From positions 50,779-114,778 of IMG/VR virus record IMGVR_UViG_3300029448_007456: a stretch of 64,000 nucleotides of DNA, one strand, 5' to 3'. The position numbers and the translations under genes are program-made. The DNA comes from a virus. Shown one piece after another: positions 55,986 to 62,829 of the stretch. Positions within the stretch are counted from its first letter, which is position 1. Each line of letters starts with the position of its first letter. Below the pieces are notes generated by a model. It had not been told where the DNA came from. It saw nothing but the letters and a program-made list of their open reading frames with translations, and did not search any database.

Positions 55986-56501
55986 ATGGCAACAAGAGCA
56001 AGAATAGGATTACAAAAAGAAGATGGCACAATCATTGCCTCATATCAACATTGGGATGGTTATCCTGGTGGACTTGGATACAATCTAGAAGATCACTGGA
56101 CCGATTCTCAGAAAGTCGGTGAAGCAATTGAATTGGGCAACTCATCCAAGTGGGGTCAGTTCATTGGCACCAAGATTGATTTTGATGATAGGGATTGCGA
56201 GACTTATGAATATCAGAATGTCTACTACATGAGAGACAGAGGTGAAAAAGATCAAGAGGCAAGAGTCTACAAAGACGAAGCAGACTACTTGGCAAATGGC
56301 TTCAACTCAGGCGAAGAATACATCTATCTCATGAAGGTGGACACAGGCAAGACTGACTACTTGGGCAAGGCCAGAGGCGAATGGTTCTATGCTGACTACA
56401 ACAATCAGACAATGAAGCCATTAGAAGCAGACGCCATCCATGAGCATATTGAAATGCTCAAGAGACATCTTGAAAGAATGAAGGAAAGGAAGGTGGCATA
56501 A
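55986..56501 (+). CDS. Conserved phage early protein, 171 aa
   Basis: 'MATRARIGLQKEDGTIIASY' plus 'QHWDGYPGGLGYNLEDHW' is a start shared by small proteins of many phages (A-R-I-G-x-x-x-x-D-G-T-I-x-S-x-Y-x-H-W-D-G-Y-P). Helical C terminus. Function unknown; strong promoter and site imply abundant early expression. Confidence 0.75.
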   Translation: MATRARIGLQKEDGTIIASYQHWDGYPGGLGYNLEDHWTDSQKVGEAIELGNSSKWGQFIGTKIDFDDRDCETYEYQNVYYMRDRGEKDQEARVYKDEADYLANGFNSGEEYIYLMKVDTGKTDYLGKARGEWFYADYNNQTMKPLEADAIHEHIEMLKRHLERMKERKVA

Positions 56502-56983
56502 TGCAGTGGTATCACAAAGACAAAGATCCAAGAATGGATGAAAGGTCAGCAAGACTACACGCAAGAATGATCAAGAAACATCTTGTGGCACAAAACTATC
56601 ACGATGACGTCAATGTGGCCAGAGCCTCAACTTATGTGACTTGGGACTATGGCAAGAAAAAATGGTGTGAAGTGGATCATCTCATGTTTCATGTATTGAC
56701 TGTGGCTCAACCCACAGACACAAGACAGCAACTGGAGGATAGAGTATGTGGCGATGTGGCAAAGTATCTTAAAAATTTTAGTCTTTACAAAAGTGCCAAG
56801 ATCTATGTGACCACAATGGACATGGAACATCCTGAATGGGACTATGGCAAGGACAAAGGTCAACCAAAATATTATCAAACCACTCTTCATATTCAAGAAT
56901 GTAATGCCACAGACTTGGCCATTAGAGGACATGATCATGATTACTTTGATTTAGGTGGTGAAAACTTGTTAGAAGTGGCGTGA
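56501..56983 (+). CDS. Hypothetical early protein, 160 aa
   Basis: ATG shares a base with the previous stop. 'ARLHARMIKKHLVAQNYHDD', 'HLMFHVLTVAQPTDTRQQLE', 'DLAIRGHDHDYFDLGGENLL'. No family. Confidence 0.65.
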   Translation: MQWYHKDKDPRMDERSARLHARMIKKHLVAQNYHDDVNVARASTYVTWDYGKKKWCEVDHLMFHVLTVAQPTDTRQQLEDRVCGDVAKYLKNFSLYKSAKIYVTTMDMEHPEWDYGKDKGQPKYYQTTLHIQECNATDLAIRGHDHDYFDLGGENLLEVA

Positions 56984-57204
56984 ACAAATACATCAAATTC
57001 AAAACCAGATACATTGATATCCCAGGTGTTAATTTGAAAGGACATCCTTTTGTGGGTGTCACTTATCCTTTTGAATCTAAATCATCGCCAGGCAAGACAC
57101 ATCATGTCCATGTCACAGAACAAGGACTGACCTGCGAATGTATTGGATTTTCACGTCATGCCAACTGTTGGCACTCCAAGAAAGTGGCCAGCAAGATAAG
57201 ATGA
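56980..57204 (+). CDS. SWIM-like zinc-finger protein, 74 aa
   Basis: GTG start overlapping previous stop. C-terminal 'LTCECIGFSRHANCWHSKKV' fits the SWIM pattern C-x-C-xn-C-x-H, which binds Zn and DNA or protein. N-terminal beta half. Confidence 0.65.
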   Translation: MNKYIKFKTRYIDIPGVNLKGHPFVGVTYPFESKSSPGKTHHVHVTEQGLTCECIGFSRHANCWHSKKVASKIR

Positions 57205-57383
57205 AAACTTGTCCCAAATGTGAATCATACATTGATGATGAACAAGACAAATGTCTTAAATGTGAAGAAGACCACACTTTTTCTTTTGGTATCAAAGTAT
57301 CAAGGAGCAAAAAAGAAGAAGCCAAGAAGATTGAATGGGACGAAAAACCAAATGAACAGAATTGTGGAGTGAGAAAAAATTGA
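57201..57383 (+). CDS. Zinc-ribbon protein, 60 aa
   Basis: 'MKTCPKCESYIDDEQDKCLK' with two CxxC pairs (Cys4/7, Cys18/21), then a Lys/Glu tail. ATG overlaps the previous stop (ATGA). Confidence 0.65.
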   Translation: MKTCPKCESYIDDEQDKCLKCEEDHTFSFGIKVSRSKKEEAKKIEWDEKPNEQNCGVRKN

Positions 57384-57454
57384 ATTTTGAAAAACTATTT
57401 GGATTGATCACGTTGGTATTGATATCAATAATCCTTTTGACTCATTTGATGTGA
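57380..57454 (+). CDS. Possible membrane micropeptide, 24 aa
   Basis: TTG start overlapping the previous stop; 'NFEKLFGLITLVLISIILLT' then 'HLM', almost entirely one membrane helix. Very short; GGAG lies about 10 nt upstream. Confidence 0.35.
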   Translation: MNFEKLFGLITLVLISIILLTHLM

Positions 57455-57482
57455 TTGACAGATACAAGATATAGTGTATCCT
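57455..57482 (+). promoter_or_regulatory. Early promoter (weak -10)
   Basis: TTGACA (57455-57460), 16 nt, TATCCT (57477-57482); leader to AAAGGAG before ATG 57531. Confidence 0.55.
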
Positions 57483-57530
57483 ATGCATAGGAGGAACAAT
57501 TTTATTAACCCGCAACCAAAGGAGTTTGCA

Positions 57531-57833
57531 ATGACCAAAACACTAAGAACAATGGATTTCGGCAGTGTATTGTTTGGTGCCTCGATTGTGATATTGGCTA
57601 TCACTGTTTTTCTAGGCTCTGCTTCAATCACCAAGAACTCTATACAAAAAAAAGAACGCATGAACAATCTCGAAGGAGACATTGATTATCTAATGATGGA
57701 GGTTGATTACTTGGAACAAAGAATCGACGAAATGATGTTGAGAATTAAGAGTAGGGACAATGAGGCAGGACGTGTGTTTGAAAGACTATTTGATGAAATG
57801 ATGACACATGGATCAAAAGCCACAGACAAGTAA
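57531..57833 (+). CDS. Membrane protein with coiled coil, 100 aa
   Basis: Start 57531 (AAAGGAG, 6 nt). Membrane helix 'VLFGASIVILAITVFLGSAS', then heptads 'MNNLEGDIDYLMMEVDYLEQ'. No family. Confidence 0.65.
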   Translation: MTKTLRTMDFGSVLFGASIVILAITVFLGSASITKNSIQKKERMNNLEGDIDYLMMEVDYLEQRIDEMMLRIKSRDNEAGRVFERLFDEMMTHGSKATDK

Positions 57834-58038
57834 TGACAACAGTCAAGCCAGTGGCAAGACCATCCGTAAAGGCATGATCATCACTGGCTTGGGCACAGAA
57901 ATAACCAAATGGATGTTTGACGATTTTGAACAGGTGGAAGACTTTTATATTAATAATATCGATAAATGGAGACTCCAAGATAAAGTGACTAAAGTGATAG
58001 GAACAAATATTTTGGTTTACAATAAAACAAATGGCTAA
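57808..58038 (+). CDS. Hypothetical early protein, 76 aa
   Basis: Overlaps the previous gene by 26 nt. 'GKTIRKGMIITGLGTEITKW', 'DKVTKVIGTNILVYNKTNG'. Beta-rich; start may be slightly later. Confidence 0.55.
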   Translation: MDQKPQTSNDNSQASGKTIRKGMIITGLGTEITKWMFDDFEQVEDFYINNIDKWRLQDKVTKVIGTNILVYNKTNG

Positions 58039-58993
58039 TCATGTTGGTTCACATCTATATTTTTTAAGAATTAATGCCAAGGCCAAAGAAAAGTTGGCCA
58101 TGATGCTGAGATGGAACGAAATGCAACAAGGCAGAGGGCAATTAGAAAACTTTCATGAACTAATGGAACACGCCCCAGAGCATCCAGACTATGAATGGTA
58201 TCATGACCACATAGGACCCAAATGGTGCTTCTTCGAAGAGTATGACCTTGATCGAATTCACTGCACGTCTGCATGGGGCTGGCCTGAAAAAGGATTCAAC
58301 TGGATTGTGTCTGAATTGAGAAAAGAGGATCCAAATCTGTTGGCACAATGCACCTATGAAGATGAAGCACCTTGTTTCTATGGCGTGGCAGGATGGGGAC
58401 CTCGAGGCTATGAGGATTACTATATGGATATTGAAGAAGGCAAGGATTGTTTTAAAAAATTAGGCGATAGATTCAACTTTATACAGCCATATCTACAAGA
58501 AAATGAAGACGAGGAAATGCCAGAAGAATATCATGAGAATTTGTGGGAAGCAATTGAGATTCATCAAGACATGATGTGGCAAGAGTGTAGAGGGGATGTT
58601 GAACCATATGAAGAAGATGAAATACAAGAAACAGATAGATTTCCTACTGCTGAAGAAAGATGGCCCAGAGCAGGCGAAATAATACCAGAAGATAGAAAAG
58701 TTAAAGTGCCTTTTAGATTCGACTCAAAAGGATATGATCAATCAGGGCAAGAATATATTGAATTAGTGGATGGTGGTTCCGATGGTTATGATGATGGCAA
58801 AGACTTTCATGGTGCATGGTGGGAAACAATTCCTGATTCAAAAGAATATGGCACGATACGAAATTCTGTTGATGCTCAACAAGGTGACTATGATAGAAAG
58901 TCCGACGCTTCTGGTATACAATGGTTGGATCATCATGCACAGGCTTACAACGACGAATTCAACCGTTCGAAAAAGAAAACCAAGGATGATTGA
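58031..58993 (+). CDS. Api92/YubB-like domain protein, 320 aa
   Basis: N-terminal 150 residues 'MANHVGSHLYFLRINAKAKE', 'GPKWCFFEEYDLDRIHCTSA', 'WGWPEKGFNWIVSELRKEDP' resemble the ferredoxin-like domain of 50314-50958 (W-G-T-K-W...S-A-W-x-P). The acidic C-terminal half (about 175-320) is low in structure. 8-nt overlap with previous gene. Confidence 0.6.
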   Translation: MANHVGSHLYFLRINAKAKEKLAMMLRWNEMQQGRGQLENFHELMEHAPEHPDYEWYHDHIGPKWCFFEEYDLDRIHCTSAWGWPEKGFNWIVSELRKEDPNLLAQCTYEDEAPCFYGVAGWGPRGYEDYYMDIEEGKDCFKKLGDRFNFIQPYLQENEDEEMPEEYHENLWEAIEIHQDMMWQECRGDVEPYEEDEIQETDRFPTAEERWPRAGEIIPEDRKVKVPFRFDSKGYDQSGQEYIELVDGGSDGYDDGKDFHGAWWETIPDSKEYGTIRNSVDAQQGDYDRKSDASGIQWLDHHAQAYNDEFNRSKKKTKDD

Positions 58994-59017
58994 CACATTT
59001 GGAAACGGTGTTAAAAT
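58990..59017 (+). promoter_or_regulatory. Early promoter
   Basis: TTGACA (58990-58995), 16 nt, TAAAAT (59012-59017), 6 nt, ATG 59024: leaderless geometry. Confidence 0.7.
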
Positions 59018-59023
59018 ATTAAT

Positions 59024-59233
59024 ATGAACATCACAGGAATAGTCACAGGCTTTTGGATGGCCCTATCAGGTGGCAATGATGGCAACATCACTGCTGGACA
59101 AGTTCTGCAAACTGCTCAAACAGTTTATGCCATTCAACAGAAAACAGAAGCAGGCACTTGGGATGAATCGTGGCATGAAGAGTCACATCAAATGGTCAAA
59201 GACACATTGAGGAGGATACAATATGAACAGTAG
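59024..59233 (+). CDS. Hypothetical early protein, 69 aa (leaderless)
   Basis: 'MNITGIVTGFWMALSGGNDG', 'ITAGQVLQTAQTVYAIQQKT', acidic end. Starts 6 nt after a -10 box. No family. Confidence 0.6.
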   Translation: MNITGIVTGFWMALSGGNDGNITAGQVLQTAQTVYAIQQKTEAGTWDESWHEESHQMVKDTLRRIQYEQ

Positions 59234-59438
59234 AACCGTAGAGCGATGCAATAATATGTTGAGAGCATTGTATGATGAAAGAACAGAACTAGAAACAGAC
59301 ATTGAGTTGGCTGGAGGCAATTGGTTAGCCATTCTGGAAGACCAACTGCATGATCTCAATAATTCAATCAAAGAACTTGAAAGACAACTGCATGAAGCAG
59401 AAGCAGAAAATTTAGAACAGATGAGGCAGGTGATCTAA
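59223..59438 (+). CDS. Coiled-coil early protein, 71 aa
   Basis: 'ERCNNMLRALYDERTELETD', 'LHDLNNSIKELERQLHEAEA'. AGGAGG precedes the ATG; 11-nt overlap with previous gene. Confidence 0.65.
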   Translation: MNSRTVERCNNMLRALYDERTELETDIELAGGNWLAILEDQLHDLNNSIKELERQLHEAEAENLEQMRQVI

Positions 59439-59572
59439 TGAAATTGATCATTGGTTTTGCCATAGGTTATTTTGTGGCCACCACACCCATTGGACAGGAG
59501 ATGCTTCCCACCGTGCAGGCATATTCTGTGCAACTGTTAGAATGGATTACCAACACAGTAAGGAGTATATGA
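59438..59572 (+). CDS. Small membrane protein, 44 aa
   Basis: TAATG coupling. 'MKLIIGFAIGYFVATTPIGQ', 'VQAYSVQLLEWITNTVRSI': N-terminal membrane helix and amphipathic helix. GGCAGG upstream. Confidence 0.55.
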   Translation: MKLIIGFAIGYFVATTPIGQEMLPTVQAYSVQLLEWITNTVRSI

Positions 59573-59754
59573 TGGCAGATGTAAAAATTAAAATGAGTGC
59601 CGACGATCTTTCGCAGGCCATAGGAGAATATCTCTACAACAGGAAGAAACTGCCTGTGGGCATGGAAGAAGCATCAGTTGGTTTCAAAGTGGAGGACGGA
59701 GAGTTCGTAATCACAGTATCAACAGATCAGATACCGTCGATGACTCTAAATTAA
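59572..59754 (+). CDS. Hypothetical early protein, 60 aa
   Basis: AAGGAG 6 nt before ATG 59572 (another ATG at 59569). 'KIKMSADDLSQAIGEYLYNR', 'VEDGEFVITVSTDQIPSMTL'. Helix plus beta hairpin. Followed by the second anti-Shine-Dalgarno hairpin. Confidence 0.6.
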   Translation: MADVKIKMSADDLSQAIGEYLYNRKKLPVGMEEASVGFKVEDGEFVITVSTDQIPSMTLN

Positions 59755-59757
59755 CAG

Positions 59758-59783
59758 TTTCATTCGACCTCCAATCAATGAAA
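59758..59783 (+). ncRNA. Anti-Shine-Dalgarno hairpin, copy 2
   Basis: Identical in all 26 nt to 44603-44628 (stem TTTCATT/AATGAAA, loop CGACCTCCAATC), 3 nt after the stop of the last gene of the operon and 5 nt before a terminator stem. Flanks differ from copy 1, so the identity is not a recent large duplication. Confidence 0.7.
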
Positions 59784-59788
59784 CTCGT

Positions 59789-59832
59789 GGGCGGACTTTC
59801 GTCATGAATGCTAGTTCGCCTGCGTTTTATTT
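59789..59832 (+). terminator. Rho-independent terminator
   Basis: Stem GGCGGACT/AGTTCGCC (one G-U) with a 15-nt loop and TTTTATTT tail. Confidence 0.65.
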
Positions 59833-59867
59833 CAAAAAAACCCTTAATAATCAGCCGTTTGCATTGG

Positions 59868-59895
59868 TTGACAGATTACCATATGGTAATATTAT
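59868..59895 (+). promoter_or_regulatory. Early promoter with palindromic spacer
   Basis: TTGACA (59868-59873), 16 nt, TATTAT (59890-59895), 6 nt, ATG 59902. Same palindrome ATTACCATATGGTAAT (59875-59890) as at 51570-51585. Confidence 0.75.
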
Positions 59896-59901
59896 AATAG
59901 T

Positions 59902-60015
59902 ATGAACACAAGGAACAATGGTCTAATATTATTTTTGTTCATAATTTTCCTTTCTTATTTTTCTACTGTTTCTTGTGTTCATCAGTTGACACATTCCAAA
60001 GGAGAAGTAAACTAA
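59902..60015 (+). CDS. Possible small membrane/lipoprotein leader peptide, 37 aa
   Basis: ATG 6 nt after the -10 box. 'MNTRNNGLILFLFIIFLSYF' then 'STVSCVHQLTHSKGEVN': a signal-like helix ending in a lipobox-like TVSC. It overlaps a nested inverted repeat (59904-59982), so it may instead be a leader or attenuator; both readings are possible. Confidence 0.4.
   Translation: MNTRNNGLILFLFIIFLSYFSTVSCVHQLTHSKGEVN
59904..59982 (+). promoter_or_regulatory. Nested inverted repeats in leader of the AAA+ gene
   Basis: Outer arms GAACACAAG and CTTGTGTTC (9 bp) enclose inner arms GAACAA and TTGTTC; together a long stem-loop in the leader of 60020-61075. No T-run follows, so it is a structural or regulatory leader rather than a terminator. 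Confidence 0.55.
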
Positions 60016-60019
60016 AAAC

Positions 60020-61075
60020 ATGACAACAAACACACAACAATTCATCCGTATTAAAAACGGCGATTACGGACGCCATGTTATTGCTGACGAAGTATTTCCA
60101 CTGGTTGGCTCATTATCAAGGAATCCAAAAGGACAACTATACGTCACAGTGGATGGTTCACAAACAGAAGTGCCTGGCATTGAGCCAAGAAACTGTCGCA
60201 TCAAGGTGAAGTCACCTGAATCCATTCAGATCATTTCCAAAGATGAATTTGAAAGCAACAAGACATCTACAATCCCTGCTCCACGTAAACAACAAAAGAC
60301 TGAAGCAGAAAGATTGGCAGACATCCAACAGAGATTTGATATCCTGGATGACATGGCTGGAGGATGCTCAGAAGGCACAGTGAGAGCATTGATACTATCA
60401 GGCCCTCCAGGTGTTGGCAAAAGTTATGGCGTGACCAATCAACTGCAAAAGGCCAACTTGTTCAACACACTACAAAACAAACAGAGATGGGAAGTGGTGA
60501 AAGGTGCTACATCTGCCATTGGACTCTACAAAAAATTGTATGAGTATTCTGCCAAAGGCTCTGTGATAGTGTTTGACGATTGTGACACAGTTTTATTCGA
60601 TGATCTATCTTTGAACATACTGAAAGCCGCATTGGACTCAGGCAAGAAGAGAATGATACAATGGAACACAGAATCCAGAGTGTTGGACAGAGAAGGCATA
60701 CCTGACAAGTTTGAATTTGAAGGTGCTGTGATATTCATCACCAATGTGAAGTTTGATTCTGTGAGATCCAAGAAACTGCAGGATCATCTATCTGCACTGA
60801 TGTCAAGATGTCACTACATTGATCTTACCATTGACTCTGCAGAAGACAAGATGTTGAGGATCAAGTCAGTGATTGATCAAGGTATGTTGAATGAATACAA
60901 CTTTGATGATGTCAAGTCAGTGGAACAACAGATCATGGACTACATGGCAGACAACATGAATAGGATCAATGAACTTAGTTTGAGAATGGCCATCAAGTTG
61001 GCAGAACTTATTAAGATGAGACCAGATTCATGGAAAGTAGTGGCAGACGTCACTTGTATGAAGAGAGGACACTAG
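60020..61075 (+). CDS. AAA+ ATPase, 351 aa
   Basis: N-terminal ~75 residues form a KOW-like beta domain (IRIKNGDYGRHVIADEVFPL). AAA+ core: Walker A GPPGVGKS (128-135), Walker B VIVFDDCD (182-189), sensor I 'AVIFITNVKFDSV', Arg-containing 'LSALMSRCHYIDL'. Helical lid at the C terminus. Resembles single-ring AAA+ proteins of T4-like marine phages (unknown target; MoxR or protease-like remodelling is possible). Strong early promoter with structured leader. Confidence 0.85.
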   Translation: MTTNTQQFIRIKNGDYGRHVIADEVFPLVGSLSRNPKGQLYVTVDGSQTEVPGIEPRNCRIKVKSPESIQIISKDEFESNKTSTIPAPRKQQKTEAERLADIQQRFDILDDMAGGCSEGTVRALILSGPPGVGKSYGVTNQLQKANLFNTLQNKQRWEVVKGATSAIGLYKKLYEYSAKGSVIVFDDCDTVLFDDLSLNILKAALDSGKKRMIQWNTESRVLDREGIPDKFEFEGAVIFITNVKFDSVRSKKLQDHLSALMSRCHYIDLTIDSAEDKMLRIKSVIDQGMLNEYNFDDVKSVEQQIMDYMADNMNRINELSLRMAIKLAELIKMRPDSWKVVADVTCMKRGH

Positions 61076-61076
61076 T

Positions 61077-61310
61077 ATGAACAAAAAAGAAATAGATCAG
61101 TTGATGGACTTGTTCAACAAGATCAAGTTAGACCTGTCCGATGATGGTTTTCCTACAAGAACTAACAGATTAGAGGCCGTGGAGAATATGGCAAAGGTTC
61201 TGAAGATACATGGATGGATGGCTGTCAAAGGCCCCCTAATATGGACTGAACCAAGCAAGAGTGAAAGAGAAGAAGGCAAAGATATTGAAAGAAGGGGGAT
61301 CTTTTCATAA
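61077..61310 (+). CDS. Hypothetical early protein, 77 aa
   Basis: 'KKEIDQLMDLFNKIKLDLSD', 'AKVLKIHGWMAVKGPLIWTE', charged tail. One nt after the AAA+ gene stop; no family. Confidence 0.65.
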   Translation: MNKKEIDQLMDLFNKIKLDLSDDGFPTRTNRLEAVENMAKVLKIHGWMAVKGPLIWTEPSKSEREEGKDIERRGIFS

Positions 61311-61540
61311 TGGACAAAAAATTACGAGCAATCATTTACAATCTCAAGCCAAGGGATCAATACTCCACTGACATCATTGAAGGGCGTCAGTGCCAGTATG
61401 TCTTTGGTGGCAAAGATCAAGAAGATAATTTCTACTGTGGTCACAAAACGGTGCAGACTGGTGTGCCCTACTGTGAAGAACACTATGCACTCTGCTACAG
61501 AGGCACTGCCGCCAAAAAGAAATTGAAACAATTGATATGA
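61310..61540 (+). CDS. GcrA-like C-terminal (sigma70-interaction) domain protein, 76 aa
   Basis: 'GRQCQYVFGGKDQEDNFYCG' then 'HKTVQTGVPYCEEHYALCYRG' matches the C-terminal C-x-x-(P/F)...F-x-(F/Y)-C-G...P-Y-C-x-x-H region of alphaproteobacterial GcrA (Cys28, Cys43, Cys55, His58). The N-terminal helix-turn-helix of GcrA is absent. In Caulobacter GcrA that part binds domain 2 of sigma70, so this protein may redirect host RNA polymerase. Similarity is by eye. Confidence 0.65.
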   Translation: MDKKLRAIIYNLKPRDQYSTDIIEGRQCQYVFGGKDQEDNFYCGHKTVQTGVPYCEEHYALCYRGTAAKKKLKQLI

Positions 61541-61659
61541 TGCAGTTTATTCAATCTGTGTGGGCCGTGGGATGGCCTGTGCAATTTGCGAGCATGATGA
61601 TGCTGGCAATAATTGTGGCCGGGGTGTTGGTGCATCTAGACGTTCATAAAAAAGATTGA
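61537..61659 (+). CDS. Small membrane protein, 40 aa
   Basis: ATGA coupling. 'VQFASMMMLAIIVAGVLVHL' membrane helix with short cytoplasmic tail. Last gene before a terminator. Confidence 0.55.
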   Translation: MMQFIQSVWAVGWPVQFASMMMLAIIVAGVLVHLDVHKKD

Positions 61660-61667
61660 ATTAAAGA

Positions 61668-61726
61668 GACTCCTAGATGATAGGAGTGTTTGTTGTGTGA
61701 GGGGGCAGGCAACTGTCCCCTTTTTT
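61668..61726 (+). terminator. Double-hairpin terminator of the last early operon
   Basis: First stem ACTCCT/AGGAGT, second GGGGCAG/CTGTCCCC followed by TTTTTT. Confidence 0.85.
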
Positions 61727-61855
61727 CTTGACTGCAAATGCCTACAAAATTGAATCATTTGATTGTGATGATGTGATGGTAATTGGACCATTTTTAGAGG
61801 CATCGCACGATGAGGTCATCATCAAAAATGAATCATTTTCTGGGTCCGAGTTCTA
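61727..61855 (+). CDS. Possible small acidic ORF, 42 aa (TTG start)
   Basis: Open frame 'TANAYKIESFDCDDVMVIGP' then 'FLEASHDEVIIKNESFSGSEF' reads like protein but begins with TTG right at the T-run of the terminator and has no ribosome site. The stop overlaps the late box of the next gene. Could be non-coding or a remnant. Confidence 0.25.
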
Positions 61856-61859
61856 AATA
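61854..61859 (+). promoter_or_regulatory. Late-type promoter box
   Basis: TAAATA, 6 nt before the ATG at 61866; marks return to late genes. Confidence 0.55.
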
Positions 61860-61865
61860 TACATA

Positions 61866-62717
61866 ATGACTCATATTGCAATAATTTCTGCCACACAAGA
61901 ACAGATAGACATTGAATTTGTCACCAAGGAATTGGCAGATGCATGGTGTTCACTGTATGCAGGTCAACCCTATTCACTGGCACAGGACCCTGTGTTTAAT
62001 CTGCCTGTGCTACCTGATCAACAGATGGTGGCAGATCGATTTGACATCATTCGCGATGCCTATGCACAGATGCAGGCATGGGGTTATCACTGTGATGCAG
62101 GTGAACTGGAGTTCACTCATGAATGCCTCAATCGACTGCACAGAGATTTCACCACAGCAGAACAACACACACCTGATGATCGTTCCTTTGAAGAATGGTT
62201 GGCTGTGGTGGATCACATCAATGAATCTGTGCATGATCTTGAACGATATGTTCACACACCACACCGCACATGGGCCAACCAACAGTTTCCACATCACACA
62301 GACCTGCTGATTTGGCCTGCACGTTGGGACAACACTCGCTCAGGGCAATGGCTGGATCTCACTGATCTTAGATCACAATGCTTGGGATGGCCCACAGATG
62401 ATCCACAGGCAGTGTATCTCAACACATCCATTCGAGGCAAATCAGTGATGCAGGCCTTTCTGGAGCATGATGACCCCAGAGAAGACGATGTTCAAGGCCA
62501 ATGGGGCACATTTGGTGCTCTGTGCATACCGCAAACCATGGCCAGACGTGAAGTGTATCAATCTGCTGAATTCACTGCATGGTGCCGTCAACACACAGTG
62601 ATGGCTGAAGATCTGCCCTTGGAGTTCTGTGTGGGTCGTGTGACTAGATCATCCAAACCACTCAATCAATTCACTGCCAAAGACTGTGGCTATGCCTGTG
62701 ATGTGGTTAAATATTAA
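61866..62717 (+). CDS. Hypothetical late protein, 283 aa
   Basis: No family recognised. 'IAIISATQEQIDIEFVTKEL', 'DRFDIIRDAYAQMQAWGYHC', 'LIWPARWDNTRSGQWLDLTD', ending 'FTAKDCGYACDVVKY'. His/Asp/Trp-rich, slightly higher GC than the early genes. No signal peptide. Confidence 0.65.
   Translation: MTHIAIISATQEQIDIEFVTKELADAWCSLYAGQPYSLAQDPVFNLPVLPDQQMVADRFDIIRDAYAQMQAWGYHCDAGELEFTHECLNRLHRDFTTAEQHTPDDRSFEEWLAVVDHINESVHDLERYVHTPHRTWANQQFPHHTDLLIWPARWDNTRSGQWLDLTDLRSQCLGWPTDDPQAVYLNTSIRGKSVMQAFLEHDDPREDDVQGQWGTFGALCIPQTMARREVYQSAEFTAWCRQHTVMAEDLPLEFCVGRVTRSSKPLNQFTAKDCGYACDVVKY
62708..62713 (+). promoter_or_regulatory. Late-type promoter box
   Basis: TAAATA at the 3' end of the 283-aa gene, 5 nt before ATG 62719. 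Confidence 0.5.
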
Positions 62718-62718
62718 C

Positions 62719-62829
62719 ATGTCAAACGGTATATGTATTACTTGTTCACACGCCTGTCACTGTTCCAACGGTGGGTCCTGCTCATCATGTGGTTGTGGTG
62801 CCTGCGCCTGTGACACTTCAGGTTGCTAG
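62719..62829 (+). CDS. Cysteine-rich microprotein, 36 aa (metallothionein-like)
   Basis: Ten Cys in 36 residues: C6, C9, C13, C15, C21, C24, C26, C29, C31, C36, mostly in CxC and CxxC pairs (SCSSCGCGACACDTSGC), with two His (HACHC). No Lys/Arg and no signal peptide. Composition and spacing suggest a metal-thiolate cluster binder; a disulfide toxin-like or post-translationally modified peptide is an alternative. The late box at 5 nt and the exact fit between flanking genes argue that it is real. Confidence 0.65.
   Translation: MSNGICITCSHACHCSNGGSCSSCGCGACACDTSGC

Noticed and set aside
59986-59991. TTGACA before the AAA+ gene
   Set aside because: No -10 box at 16-17 nt; the spacing runs into AAAGGAG and the gene start.
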